64,000 nt of DNA from Methyloversatilis thermotolerans (GCF_000372885.1 NZ_KB889967.1:62001-126000); one strand, 5' to 3'. Counted from the stretch's first letter, positions 46,465 through 54,610 are shown. Numbers and translations: made by a program. The notes: generated from the sequence alone by a model not told the origin.

Positions 46465-46677
46465 ATGGGTGACATGCTGCTGAGGAATCTGGATGAATCC
46501 CTGAAGCAACTGTTGCGCGAGCGTGCGGCACGGCATGGGCGCTCGATGTCGGACGAACTGCGTGAAATCGTCAGTAATGCCTTGAGTCAGCCGGAGCCGG
46601 TACGCAATGCAGAGTTTCGCGATCTGGCCGCGCGGCTGCGAACAATGAGTGCCGGCTGGGCCACAGACACCCTCTGA
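46465..46677 (+). CDS. FitA/VapB-like ribbon-helix-helix antitoxin inside the cas operon
   Basis: Small antitoxin of 70 residues. The N-terminal RHH fold is MGDMLLRNLDESLKQLLRERAARHGRSMSDELREIVSNAL, as in FitA and Arc-type antitoxins; the C-terminal tail (EFRDLAARLRTMSAGWATDTL) should wrap the toxin. The ATG at 46465 has AAAGGAG seven bases upstream, better than the start of the longer open frame at 46408. It is transcribed opposite to the cas genes and lies exactly between cas7c and cas4. It should bind the tandem CTGATATC repeats just upstream and so may influence cas4-cas1-cas2 as well. Confidence 0.87.
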   Translation: MGDMLLRNLDESLKQLLRERAARHGRSMSDELREIVSNALSQPEPVRNAEFRDLAARLRTMSAGWATDTL

Positions 46678-46707
46678 AGATTTACTGCGCGAAAGTCGTG
46701 ACGAGCG

Positions 46708-47136
46708 ATGACCGCGCTCGTGATCGACGCCAGTGTCGCGGTGAAATGGCTCGTCGACGAACCCGGAACCGACGCAGCGATTGCGCTGCTTGACGAAGAG
46801 CTCCATGCGCCCGACCTGATCTACGCGGAGGTGGCAAACATTCTCTGGAAAAAGCAGATGCGGGGTGAAGTCGATCCGGACATCGCCGCGTACAGTGCTG
46901 AAGCGCTGACCCATGTGCAGATGAGCGCAGAACCGTGTGAGGTGCTGGCGGCTGATGCGGCCACGCTTGCCGTCAGGCTGGGGCACCCCGCCTACGATTG
47001 CTTCTACCTGGCTCTCGCGCGGCGGATCGGCGGGACGCTCGTTACGGCAGACAAACGATTGGTTGCCCGCTGCCAGCAGGGCGATGTGCCGGATCTCGGC
47101 AGCGTTGTACGTATGCTGGCAGCTTCCGGGCATTAG
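46708..47136 (+). CDS. PIN-domain toxin (VapC/FitB-like) inside the cas operon
   Basis: Toxin of 142 residues with the PIN-domain RNase fold. Acidic active-site residues are visible: D in [17 protein letters not shown] in [14 protein letters not shown] in [24 protein letters not shown] (two aspartates). Such toxins cleave tRNA or rRNA and are held by the cognate RHH antitoxin, 30 bp upstream. The stop codon overlaps the cas7c stop from the opposite strand, so the module fits the gap with no spare sequence. This is not the usual content of I-C operons and suggests either insertion or an addiction role for the locus. Confidence 0.9.
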   Translation: MTALVIDASVAVKWLVDEPGTDAAIALLDEELHAPDLIYAEVANILWKKQMRGEVDPDIAAYSAEALTHVQMSAEPCEVLAADAATLAVRLGHPAYDCFYLALARRIGGTLVTADKRLVARCQQGDVPDLGSVVRMLAASGH

Positions 47137-48083
47137 CCCACCCGGCGGATCAATGTGATGCCCGACGGCAGCGTGGCGTCGTCGATGCTCACTTCGTAGT
47201 CCGAGAAAGCGCGTGCCACATCGATATCCGGCTTGCGCCGCACGCGCACCCGGTCGAACAGATCGTGAGCGTGCGCGTTGCCCAATTCCGACGCGTGCTT
47301 GAAGACGTAAAGACCGCGCGTAGACATCTCGCCCCGGGCGGCCGAACGGTCGTGTTCGAACATGTGCTCCAGCGCTTGCCAGAGCAGTTCGAGATCGTCC
47401 TCGCCAAAGCCAGTCTGTTTTGCGAGGAAGGACGATACGAAGCCGTGCGCCATGTAGATTCCGTAGGGCACGGTGTGCTTGCGGCCCATGGTGCGGTTGT
47501 CACCTTGTTGCTTCTCCGCCTCGGCTTCCGTGGCGACGGCCATGCGGGTGATCGAATGCTCCAGCGCAACGATGGGGTCGATGGAGCGGGCGAAAGTGAG
47601 TTGCACAGGGCCACGAACCTGTCCGCAGTTGATGCCGGTCGACATCACGGCACCGAAAGTCCGCACATCGAAAAAGTTCTGGCACATCCACTTGCGCGCC
47701 AGATCGACCTCGCTGGCGCTGCCCTTGCGTTTCTCTTTCTTGCCCTTCTTGGCTTCCGTCTCGCCAGCTTCTGCCGCTGCCTCGTCGGTGGGCGCGTCGA
47801 GCTTCAATGCCGAGTAGGCTCGCTGGTGTTGTAGGTTGAGGATGGCCTTCTCGCGAACATAGATTTCGTGGCGCTTCTGCCCTGCTTGTGGTGCCGATTC
47901 GCTCTGGTCCTGCGTGAGCGCCACGAAGTTGCGTACCTTGCGCTTGAGCGCGACATCGGTCATCAGCCCGTGTCCGCTCTCCGCATCCAGGCGGGGCAGG
48001 TTGCCGGCATCGGGGTCGCCGTTGGGGTTTCCGTCCTTTACGTCGAACAGCAGGGCAAAGTCATAACGGTTGTTCAGGCTCAT
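47133..48083 (-). CDS. cas7: Type I-C Cascade backbone protein Cas7c (Csd2)
   Basis: RAMP-family crRNA-binding protein that polymerises along the guide. It is 316 residues, starting [33 protein letters not shown] at ATG 48083, the typical Csd2 opening. Further I-C signatures are [30 protein letters not shown] and [21 protein letters not shown] Glu/Lys-rich insert ([18 protein letters not shown]) is a surface loop. The start follows the cas8c stop by one base, so the cas5-cas8-cas7 genes are a coupled operon. Its stop overlaps the PIN toxin stop in the opposite direction. Confidence 0.96.
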   Translation of the reverse strand: MSLNNRYDFALLFDVKDGNPNGDPDAGNLPRLDAESGHGLMTDVALKRKVRNFVALTQDQSESAPQAGQKRHEIYVREKAILNLQHQRAYSALKLDAPTDEAAAEAGETEAKKGKKEKRKGSASEVDLARKWMCQNFFDVRTFGAVMSTGINCGQVRGPVQLTFARSIDPIVALEHSITRMAVATEAEAEKQQGDNRTMGRKHTVPYGIYMAHGFVSSFLAKQTGFGEDDLELLWQALEHMFEHDRSAARGEMSTRGLYVFKHASELGNAHAHDLFDRVRVRRKPDIDVARAFSDYEVSIDDATLPSGITLIRRVG

Positions 48084-48084
48084 G

Positions 48085-48489
48085 TCAGATGTCTCCTTCG
48101 GGTTCGGTAACGTCGGGCTGGTTTTTTTCGCCATGTGATTGCGAGTGCGGGGCAAAGAAGTCCTGCCGCTGGTGGTAGTAGCCGATCGCGAACCGGCCTT
48201 GGTCCTGAAGCGGCATGTGGCGTGGAAAGTCGTCAATGCCTGACATGATTTCCGCGAGCAATATTTCGAAATTCACCGCCCGCCGCTTGTTGCTCAGCTT
48301 CGCGAGGTGATGGTTCTTGAGGCGCATCAGGGACGTGAACACCGCGACAGGGGTGCTTGATGCCGCACCGTAGTAGCGCTCGCGTATCGTCGCGTTCAGC
48401 CCTGGGCTGGCCTCTTCCTGGATTTTTTCCAGCGTTGCGAACAGTCGTCCCAGCCGATAAGCAACGGATGGATTTTCGGGGTCGAGCAT
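48085..48489 (-). CDS. cas11c: Internal Cas11c small subunit, translated within cas8c
   Basis: In-frame internal gene of 134 residues, [30 protein letters not shown] onward. Type I-C systems are known to make the Cas11 small subunit from an internal start in the 3' part of cas8c, and the start motif MLD-P[13 protein letters not shown] corresponds to the reported position. The ATG at 48489 has AGGGAG about ten bases upstream. It would supply the Cas11 helical bundle along the R-loop belly. Confidence 0.72.
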   Translation of the reverse strand: MLDPENPSVAYRLGRLFATLEKIQEEASPGLNATIRERYYGAASSTPVAVFTSLMRLKNHHLAKLSNKRRAVNFEILLAEIMSGIDDFPRHMPLQDQGRFAIGYYHQRQDFFAPHSQSHGEKNQPDVTEPEGDI

Positions 48490-49902
48490 TTCTGTGATCT
48501 CCCTGGTTGGATGGTCCGGGCCATGGTCACGGTCCCGAACGGAACGGTTGAGACATGCCTTGATGGCGGCTGCCCGCAAGTAGCTGACGCGTTGTTCGGC
48601 GCGGCAGCGTTGAACTGCTGCGTTCAGCCACATTGCGGGGTAGGGCGAACCGGTGAAGATGCTGCGCACGATGTCGCCGCCCAGACGCGGCGGTATGTTG
48701 TCGGCCTTGCTCTGAATGGTGATCGCGGTGAGAAGCCGGAAAAGACTTGGGTATTCCATGTCATTCGGGCTGCGTACGATGCGCAGATCGTCGAACCAGG
48801 CGGTCACCCGTTCGGCGATTTCACCCAGCGGGGCCGCGTGCCAGAAGCGCACTGAAATGCGCGCGGCGTTCGGCGCAAGTCCCAGAACGAAGAAGCGGTT
48901 CTGGCCTCGCTCACCGCTGAAGCCGCCGGTTCGTACCGCCTCAAACAGAGCCTTGACCTTTTCCGACTGGGCGTCAGGATCGTCGCCGCCAATGATCTCG
49001 GCCAGCCACTCCTCCATTGGCTCGTCATCCCGCTGTGCCCAGAAAACCGTGGAGGCGTCGCCCACCTGGAGGCGCTGCGTCGAGTCGCGCGCGAGAAGTG
49101 TGTTTAAAGCTGTGGTGTAGGCGAAGGCAGCCGCTTTGCCGACGGGGGCGTTGTTGCCCTGTGTTTTGGCATAGGAGTTGAAGGCGTCGAGGTTGAACGA
49201 GACGATGTTCGCGCCTGAAGTCTGCGCGCCCCATACACCCTTGATCGCGGTGTGCAGCCTTTCCGTGGGTGCGGTGTTTCCTGTAACCAGACACATGCCG
49301 GACAAAGCACCGCTTTCGTCGTCCTCGGCTACGCCGATATGCGGCAAGACAGCGACTCGCTGGCAGATGAGCTCGGTGTCCCCGACCAGACGGAAGCTCA
49401 ACACAGGGTTGCCGGCGGCAATTTCTTCGAACGCTTCAAAGCTTCGGATTTGACCCTGGGCGTTGCCGGCAAGGAAGGTCAATACCGCTTGAACGCCTTC
49501 GTCGCGTTGAGCCTCCGGGGGTAATTCAAGAATTCGCGCCCGGAAAGCGGCTTGCATTTCCAGCAGGCGCGAAAGGTACTCGTCGGACTTGCCCTTGTCT
49601 ATTGCGTCCTCATGCTTCTTGGCATCCGGTAGTGCGAGCACATACTCAGCGTTGTCCCAAAGCAAGTTGGCCGCGATGCCAGATGTCTTTTTGACGCCCT
49701 TGGAGACTAAATAGGCAGTGCCTATCTTTTTCTTTCCCGCGACATGACGGGTGTCGACAACGGCACGAAGCGCACCTGATGCATCGAGCTCAAGTACGTA
49801 GGCAATTTCCTTCAGTTCAAGGCCGAATGCGGGAAGCCGCCGTGTTGGATCGGGGGCCGTCTGGCGACGATGGTAGTAGTCATTCAGTGCCTGAAGAATC
49901 AT
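48085..49902 (-). CDS. cas8c: Type I-C Cascade large subunit Cas8c (Csd1)
   Basis: Large subunit of the I-C effector, which recognises the PAM and stabilises the R-loop. It is 605 residues, the usual length, beginning [40 protein letters not shown], and contains family-typical [33 protein letters not shown] and [19 protein letters not shown]. The start overlaps the cas5c stop by four bases, and the stop is one base from cas7c. The 3' 400 bp also encode Cas11c from an internal start (see separate entry). Confidence 0.97.
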   Translation of the reverse strand: MILQALNDYYHRRQTAPDPTRRLPAFGLELKEIAYVLELDASGALRAVVDTRHVAGKKKIGTAYLVSKGVKKTSGIAANLLWDNAEYVLALPDAKKHEDAIDKGKSDEYLSRLLEMQAAFRARILELPPEAQRDEGVQAVLTFLAGNAQGQIRSFEAFEEIAAGNPVLSFRLVGDTELICQRVAVLPHIGVAEDDESGALSGMCLVTGNTAPTERLHTAIKGVWGAQTSGANIVSFNLDAFNSYAKTQGNNAPVGKAAAFAYTTALNTLLARDSTQRLQVGDASTVFWAQRDDEPMEEWLAEIIGGDDPDAQSEKVKALFEAVRTGGFSGERGQNRFFVLGLAPNAARISVRFWHAAPLGEIAERVTAWFDDLRIVRSPNDMEYPSLFRLLTAITIQSKADNIPPRLGGDIVRSIFTGSPYPAMWLNAAVQRCRAEQRVSYLRAAAIKACLNRSVRDRDHGPDHPTREITEMLDPENPSVAYRLGRLFATLEKIQEEASPGLNATIRERYYGAASSTPVAVFTSLMRLKNHHLAKLSNKRRAVNFEILLAEIMSGIDDFPRHMPLQDQGRFAIGYYHQRQDFFAPHSQSHGEKNQPDVTEPEGDI

Positions 49903-50585
49903 CCCCGCACCTCCACACGACTCAGATCAAGTACGCCACGCTCGACCTTGGCGCGAAAGAAGCGGGGCGTGGGGTTGCTCGGGTTGCTGAAGTCCATGTC
50001 GTGCAGCATCCACCCCAGGTCGGCGCTCCACTCCTGCAATGCGGAAGGTTCGTCCATACCTGGCTGGAAATCGCCGTCATCGGTTTCCGTGAGTGGTACG
50101 GGCCTGAAGCGTGCGGCGAATTCGCGACACCCCAGATAGGGCTGGTTGATGCACTGACCGGCCCCGGCGCGTCGGCTGAACATGGCCAGGTACTTGCCCG
50201 GGTTGCTGCGCGCATCGTCGCCAATCATTTCCATGTCGGCATAGAGACGGTAAGCGACATCGCGCAGGAAAAGCCCCGCCCGCTGCTGCCGCTCATCCTC
50301 GATATACAGCGCCAGCTCGCCGTGCCCCGCGTTCATTGCCGCTTGCGCGTTGCGGGTTGAGGCGACCGCACCCACCTCGTTGCGTCGCACGCTGATCCAC
50401 TTTACCGGCGCCAGGACTTCGATTCGACGAATCTGCCAGCGGATGGAGGGTTTCCAGAGGATTGCTTCGAACACCGCACGTGCGGCGGAGGGCGTGATGA
50501 GATCGTAGGACACTCGCTCGACCTTCATCTCCGGTCGGGTGAAGCAGGCGTAGTCGCCGCGTACTTCGAGACAAAATCGCTTCAT
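49899..50585 (-). CDS. cas5c: Cas5c (Cas5d), pre-crRNA endoribonuclease of type I-C
   Basis: In type I-C, which lacks Cas6, this protein both cuts the pre-crRNA at the base of the repeat hairpin and caps the handle. It is 228 residues beginning MKRFCLEVRGDYACFTRPEMKVERVSYDLITPSAARAVFEAILWKP, the Cas5d signature, with IRWQIRRIEVLAPVKWISVRRNEV following. The 11-nt handle it leaves (TGGATTGAAAC) is exactly conserved in the stand-alone element at 50794-50830. Its ATG is inside the ATGA that ends the small membrane ORF upstream, and it overlaps cas8c downstream. GGAG nine bases before the ATG also serves it. Confidence 0.96.
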   Translation of the reverse strand: MKRFCLEVRGDYACFTRPEMKVERVSYDLITPSAARAVFEAILWKPSIRWQIRRIEVLAPVKWISVRRNEVGAVASTRNAQAAMNAGHGELALYIEDERQQRAGLFLRDVAYRLYADMEMIGDDARSNPGKYLAMFSRRAGAGQCINQPYLGCREFAARFRPVPLTETDDGDFQPGMDEPSALQEWSADLGWMLHDMDFSNPSNPTPRFFRAKVERGVLDLSRVEVRG

Positions 50586-50722
50586 GTAAATTTCTCCAAT
50601 TTTTCAATTAGATATCCTACGACCAAGCAAAGAAGTAGCAGGTAAAGTGCATAAAAGCGTCCGGGCTGAAGCTGAATGGCGAGCATTCGAATTTCTCGCA
50701 GTACGCCTTTCCAATCGACCAT
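50582..50722 (-). CDS. Small single-helix membrane ORF coupled to cas5c (possible CreT-like toxin)
   Basis: Frame of 46 residues: MVDWKGVLREIRMLAIQLQP, a hydrophobic helix FYALYLLLLCLVVGYLI, then the charged end EKLEKFT. GGAG (50729-50732) sits six bases before the ATG, and the stop overlaps the cas5c start as ATGA; both support real translation. A -10-like TATGAT (complement of 50754-50759) lies about 32 bp upstream. I recognise no family. The frame is open further upstream through the crRNA-like element, but that part is unlikely to be coding. By size, helix and location it resembles membrane-acting peptide toxins; as an alternative it may only couple cas5c translation to an upstream event. 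Confidence 0.55.
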   Translation of the reverse strand: MVDWKGVLREIRMLAIQLQPGRFYALYLLLLCLVVGYLIEKLEKFT

Positions 50723-50769
50723 GACTCGCTCCAGCGAAACACTCTCACCAGAGATCATACATATCCATC

Positions 50770-50785
50770 TTCCAGTATGGTGCAC
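50770..50785 (+). promoter_or_regulatory. Predicted target site of the crRNA-like guide (PAM TTC plus seed)
   Basis: TTC at 50770-50772, the known I-C PAM, followed by CAGTATGGTGCAC. The guide reads CAGTAAGGGGCTC. Positions 1-5, 7, 8, 10, 11 and 13 match; mismatches at 6 and 12 fall at the flipped-out sixth positions, leaving only position 9. The site lies between the putative promoters of the guide RNA (plus) and the small ORF/cas5c (minus). Confidence 0.5.
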
Positions 50786-50793
50786 AATGTGTT

Positions 50794-50890
50794 TTAATTC
50801 GGCCTTCGCTGATTCAGCGTGGATTGAAACCAGTAAGGGGCTCTCACAGGAAGCGAGGTGGTGGGATGGGGGTGACCCCATCCCTCTCTT
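50794..50890 (+). ncRNA. Stand-alone crRNA-like RNA (CreR/CreA-like): degenerate I-C repeat, guide, terminator
   Basis: A repeat-like unit fills 50794-50830, in the orientation opposite to the array. Its last 14 bases, GCGTGGATTGAAAC, equal those of the array repeat, and about 22 of 37 bases match overall. A different but equally placed hairpin, CGCTG-ATT-CAGCG, ends exactly where the 11-nt handle TGGATTGAAAC begins, as Cas5d needs. A 32-nt guide (50831-50862, CAGTAAGGGGCTCTCACAGG...) follows and then the hairpin at 50863-50884. TTTAAT at 50793-50798 could be a -10 giving a start near 50805. No second repeat is seen. The unit lies between cas3 and cas5c. Known analogues are CreA and CreR guides, which direct Cascade to promoters with seed-only matches. 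Confidence 0.55.
50863..50884 (+). terminator. Hairpin ending the crRNA-like RNA
   Basis: Nine perfect pairs (GGGATGGGG with CCCCATCCC) closed by the GNRA-type loop GTGA, followed on the plus strand by TCTCTTGG. The pyrimidine tail exists only in the plus direction, so it fits as a terminator for the guide RNA rather than for cas3. In the cas transcript it would still form a strong structure between cas3 and cas5c. Confidence 0.6.
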
Positions 50891-50903
50891 GGTGCGCTCA
50901 TGA

Positions 50904-53270
50904 TCAGTAAACCCAACTTGCTGGATCACCCGGAGCCGAATCTACTCTTGCGCCCATGACCCGGTCGTAGAACCCGTCCCAGCCATCGATCTGAACATAG
51001 AGCCCCGGACAAGCTGTGACCTCCCGGATGTCGCCGGCCTCGATCAGCGCCGGTAGCTGATGCCGGTAGAGGGTCACGCAATAGCGCTGCAGCTTGCGCA
51101 TGAGCCAGCGGGCGGGACCGTCGCGTTCGAGCATTCCGATCAGTGCATCGATGTCCTCGCGCGCATTCGGGCTGCGATAGCGAACCACCACCGTTGCTGC
51201 ATCTTCGTTGTCGATCAGTCGGAAATTGTCGGCCGCATCGCGGAACTGGACTGGAAGGGCAAGTGACTTGGCGTCAATCTGCAGCCGGAGCATCTTGCCG
51301 ATGCCATGAAGGTCCAGTGACTGCGCGTCATGGTAAAGACGCTGGAAGTAGTTGCGGATCAGCGGAAGTGCGAACGGTTGCTCGGGCAGCTCATGCCACA
51401 CGGCCTTGCAGGTGTCGCGTGCCTGACGCAACAGACCCGGGGGCGCCTTGGTGGGCGGTACGAACACATGCACTTCTCCAGGTTCGTGCAGACGCCCTTC
51501 GCGGTTGCAGCGACCCGCGGCTTGGGCTATCGAATCCAGTCCGGCCATCGCGCGGTAGACGGTTGGAAAGTCGAGATCGACACCCGCTTCGACGAGCTGG
51601 GTCGAGACCACGCGCACCGGCGCAGCTTTTGTGCCGGCCTCGATCGCAGCGCGACGGCAAGACAGCGCCTGCTTGATGGCCTCAATGGTGTCGCTGCGGT
51701 GCTGTGCGCACATGAGTGCTGACAAATGCCAGCACCCTTCGTCGGATCGCGCCTTGACCAAACCGTACAGTTCGCGCGCATCGGCGCGCCGGCTGACGAT
51801 GGACAGCACGGCCTGGTGCTGCATGATCTCGTCGGCCAATTCAGGCCAGTTGCGTGGCGTTTCGAGGCTGGCGGGCAGTTTGACGCGAACGCGCTCGAGC
51901 GCTTCATACAGCGCCGGAACGTCGTCGATGATCTCCGTGACCTTGCCGATACCGCGCGAAATGCCGCGCGTCGGGTCCGCACTTCCGCTCGCGTCCAGCA
52001 CCGGCTGGGTGGCGGTGCACAGCACTACGGTGACGCCGAAGTCCTGTATCAGATAACGCAGCACGTCAATGACTGGCTGCAGGAACTCGACGGGCAGCAA
52101 CTGGGCCTCGTCGAGCACGATGACGCTATCGATCAGGTTGTGCAGCTTGCGGCAGCGAGAGGTTTTGCGCGCAAACAGGCTTTCGAATAGCTGGACGTTG
52201 GTCGTGACGATCAGCGGGGCGTCCCAGTTCTCGCAAGCGAGGCGGGAGCGCGCGGTTTCGCTCTCCGGATCGGATTCGATGTTGCTGTGATGTTCGATCA
52301 CCACGTCGTCGCCAAGCGGAGCGAAGACCTCGCGGAACACATTCGCCGTCTGTTCAATGATGCTCGTGTAGGGAATGGCGTAGATCACTCGTCTCTTGCC
52401 ATGATGGACCGCGTGTTCGAGCGCGAAGGCGAGGCTTGAGAGGGTCTTTCCGCCGCCTGTGGGAACAGTGAGACTGTAGGTTCCAGGGGCTTGTAGCGCT
52501 TTGCTGATGCATTGACGCAGTACATCGGCACGTACGCGGTTCACCGATGTTGCTTTGACTTGCGAGGCAAGTCGCACGAGATGTCCAGCGAGTGTTTCCC
52601 GCATCGTCGCAAGGGAGGGCGCGCCTTCGCGTCGATAGGCCTTCTCGACGTTCATGTATCGCTCGGTATCGAGAAAGTCTGCGTCGACCAGCGCCGAGAA
52701 CAGCATGCGTACCCACAGTGCAAAACGCCCTGGAGCCTCATGCTCGGTTCCCACCGGCAGACACTTGAGGCTTAGATGCGTGCTGTCCGGATGGGCAATG
52801 TCGGTCGGACTGGGGCGCGATGCGGCTTCGTCGAACTCGGTGCGCGCATGGGCGCTCGCAAGTCTGGCGGCGAGGCCGGCGCCCTCCCAGTTGTCGAGGC
52901 CAGCGTGGTGACCGGCGATGACGTATTGCAGGACGCGACTGAGCAGCAGCCCTTGCCGTCCGAGCTGTCGCTCAAGTTCCTTTTCCGCCCAGAGGGCGCC
53001 TGCTGCGGAATGGGTTTTCTGTTGATCCGAAACTCTCTCGATGTGGGCGTCGATGCCGTTTGCGAGCCTGATGTAGCGCTGAAATCCAGCCCTACGTTTG
53101 CCGAGGTCGTGCCACAGTCCAGCCAGACGGGCAATCGGCTGCGCTGGCCCCGGCATGAAGATCGCTGCCAGGCGGCCAACCTCGCGCAAATGGTCGTCCA
53201 GCCAATGAGGAGGTTTGCCGGCTTCACCGGAGGGTGGGGCGTGTGCCCAGTCTTCAGTATCTGATCGCAT
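50904..53270 (-). CDS. cas3: CRISPR-associated helicase/nuclease Cas3 (type I-C)
   Basis: Nuclease-helicase recruited by Cascade to degrade target DNA. The 788-residue protein has an N-terminal HD nuclease domain (HWLDDHLREVGRL; LAGLWHDLGKRRAGF, and VIAGHHAGLDNW), then an SF2 helicase with Walker A TVPTGGGKTLSSLAFALEHAV (about 272), DEAQ-box VIVLDEAQLLPVEFL (about 387), CTATQPVLD, and the C-terminal motifs RVVSTQLVEAGVDLDFPTVYRAMAGLDSIAQAAGRCNREG. All catalytic motifs appear intact. It precedes cas5c in transcription but is separated by about 320 bp that hold the crRNA-like RNA and the small membrane ORF, an unusually long gap for this operon. Confidence 0.97.
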   Translation of the reverse strand: MRSDTEDWAHAPPSGEAGKPPHWLDDHLREVGRLAAIFMPGPAQPIARLAGLWHDLGKRRAGFQRYIRLANGIDAHIERVSDQQKTHSAAGALWAEKELERQLGRQGLLLSRVLQYVIAGHHAGLDNWEGAGLAARLASAHARTEFDEAASRPSPTDIAHPDSTHLSLKCLPVGTEHEAPGRFALWVRMLFSALVDADFLDTERYMNVEKAYRREGAPSLATMRETLAGHLVRLASQVKATSVNRVRADVLRQCISKALQAPGTYSLTVPTGGGKTLSSLAFALEHAVHHGKRRVIYAIPYTSIIEQTANVFREVFAPLGDDVVIEHHSNIESDPESETARSRLACENWDAPLIVTTNVQLFESLFARKTSRCRKLHNLIDSVIVLDEAQLLPVEFLQPVIDVLRYLIQDFGVTVVLCTATQPVLDASGSADPTRGISRGIGKVTEIIDDVPALYEALERVRVKLPASLETPRNWPELADEIMQHQAVLSIVSRRADARELYGLVKARSDEGCWHLSALMCAQHRSDTIEAIKQALSCRRAAIEAGTKAAPVRVVSTQLVEAGVDLDFPTVYRAMAGLDSIAQAAGRCNREGRLHEPGEVHVFVPPTKAPPGLLRQARDTCKAVWHELPEQPFALPLIRNYFQRLYHDAQSLDLHGIGKMLRLQIDAKSLALPVQFRDAADNFRLIDNEDAATVVVRYRSPNAREDIDALIGMLERDGPARWLMRKLQRYCVTLYRHQLPALIEAGDIREVTACPGLYVQIDGWDGFYDRVMGARVDSAPGDPASWVY

Positions 53271-53330
53271 GAAATGTACGCGTTCGACTTTCTTCTATTG
53301 AGCTACTTGCGCGCAGCATGAGCTTGGGCG

Positions 53331-53347
53331 GGCTCAATTCCTGAGCC
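53331..53347 (-). promoter_or_regulatory. Inverted repeat between the WYL gene and cas3
   Basis: GGCTCA-ATTCC-TGAGCC: six perfect pairs around a five-base loop, four bases after the WYL stop and about 60 bp before the cas3 start. No U-tract follows, so an operator for the WYL regulator is as likely as a terminator. Confidence 0.4.
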
Positions 53348-53351
53348 TGCA

Positions 53352-54332
53352 TCAAAGCCGCTCCGCATAAAGCGTTCGCAGCGCTTCGATCTCTGACTCG
53401 ACAACCGAGCGAAGCTCTTCCGGCGCCAGCACTTCGCAGTGTCTTCCGTGCTTGAGGATGTCCATCATCAGTTCGCGGTGATCGGCGTAGGGGATGTCGA
53501 GCAGATAGTGGCCGTCGGCGTCGAAGCGCCCCTTCTGTTTCGGATGCCAGGCCTCATGGGCCAACCAGCGTGCGCGCTCGGGCGAGAAGCGCAGTCTGGC
53601 CCACTGGATGCGCTGGCCGGAGAAGATGCCGTAGCCGGGGCCGAACACCGTCTGCAGAGTGCGCAGGCTGACCTCGCGCGCCGGGGTGGCGAGCAGGTGG
53701 GCCTCGCGTATGGCATCCAGCGCGAAGCTGCGCAGGTCCTTGCGCAGATGGCACCAGGCTTCGAGGTACCAGTTCTCGCGGTAGTGCACCAGCCGCTGCG
53801 GCGATATCTCGCGGTCGCTCACGGTGTCACTGCTGCGCGCGGCGTAGCGGATCAGCAGCCGCTTGCGGCGCAGCAGTGCGGAACCTATGCGCTCGAAATG
53901 AGCGAGGGTGACAGGTCTTTTTCCCAGTCCGACGATGAGTACGCGGCGGCGCACCGCTTCGGCGTCGTCTTTGGCCGCGCCCAGAAGTGCGTTGAGCCTT
54001 TCCATCAGCGGCTGGACCTGGCGGGTGAGAATGCCGCCTTCGTCGAGATTGGCCAGCAAGTGCTGCATGGTCAGCAGGGCGTGGATTTCGGCGCTGGAAA
54101 ACCAGATGGACAGCTCGAGCTGGGCACCGCCGCAGTGTTCCGGGCTCAGGATGTAGCCGCCGCGCTCACGGTCGAACTCCACCGGTGCGCCCATCACGTT
54201 GCGCAGATAGGCGATGTCGCGAGTGAGCGTCGCGCGCGATACTTCGAGTACGGCCTGCAAGCGCTCGAAAGAGATGGCCGTGCGCGTGCTCAGGCACTGG
54301 CGGATGCGGGCTGCTCTGTCCGTTCGTGACAT
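53352..54332 (-). CDS. WYL-domain transcriptional regulator upstream of cas3
   Basis: DeoR-like HTH plus WYL regulator of 326 residues. The N-terminal HTH is MSRTDRAARIRQCLSTRTAISFERLQAVLEVSRATLTRDIAYLRNVMGAPVEFDRERGGYILSP; the WYL domain is around 170-240 (RISPQRLVHYRENWYLEAWCHLRKDLRSFALDAIREAHLL), with a C-terminal extension. The ATG at 54332 is preceded by AAGGAGG about ten bases upstream; a longer open frame lacks such a site. WYL proteins often sense nucleic acids or nucleotides and regulate CRISPR and other defence loci. It reads in the cas direction and ends 81 bp before cas3, so control of the cas operon is likely. Confidence 0.9.
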   Translation of the reverse strand: MSRTDRAARIRQCLSTRTAISFERLQAVLEVSRATLTRDIAYLRNVMGAPVEFDRERGGYILSPEHCGGAQLELSIWFSSAEIHALLTMQHLLANLDEGGILTRQVQPLMERLNALLGAAKDDAEAVRRRVLIVGLGKRPVTLAHFERIGSALLRRKRLLIRYAARSSDTVSDREISPQRLVHYRENWYLEAWCHLRKDLRSFALDAIREAHLLATPAREVSLRTLQTVFGPGYGIFSGQRIQWARLRFSPERARWLAHEAWHPKQKGRFDADGHYLLDIPYADHRELMMDILKHGRHCEVLAPEELRSVVESEIEALRTLYAERL

Positions 54333-54454
54333 CCGGAACCGTCCTCCTTGCGCTTGCCGAATGGACCAAAATGGTAGCGTCCTGGCATGGCCGGCTGCCG
54401 TCGGCCATATGGATGATGGCATTGATCCCGGGAAGGGCGCAGGAGGGCATGATC

Positions 54455-54610
54455 ATGAAGGATGCGCGCAAGAACGATGTCGCGAAGGCGCCCGCGCAGC
54501 GGCGCAACCAGGTCTTTCGCCTGCTCAGCGAAAGGCTGCGCAGGTTGAGCGCGGGGAGACCTCAGACGCCGTCGGAGGTGCTGCAGCGGCAGTCGAGGGA
54601 CGAGCGCTGA
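54455..54610 (+). CDS. Possible small basic protein
   Basis: Frame of 51 residues (MKDARKNDVAKAPAQRRNQVFRLLSERLRRLSAGRPQTPSEVLQRQSRDER) starting at ATG 54455, with GGAGGG (54442-54447) seven bases upstream. It is very basic and probably helical; no family is recognised. It is divergent from the WYL gene and followed by the VapBC module. The ribosome binding site is the main support; it may be a regulator or simply chance. Confidence 0.35.
   Translation: MKDARKNDVAKAPAQRRNQVFRLLSERLRRLSAGRPQTPSEVLQRQSRDER

Noticed and set aside
50815-50830. Stray CRISPR repeat fragment from array decay
   Set aside because: The fragment is inverted relative to the array, has its own different hairpin at the processing position, and its downstream sequence matches a PAM-flanked site nearby; a dedicated guide explains this better.
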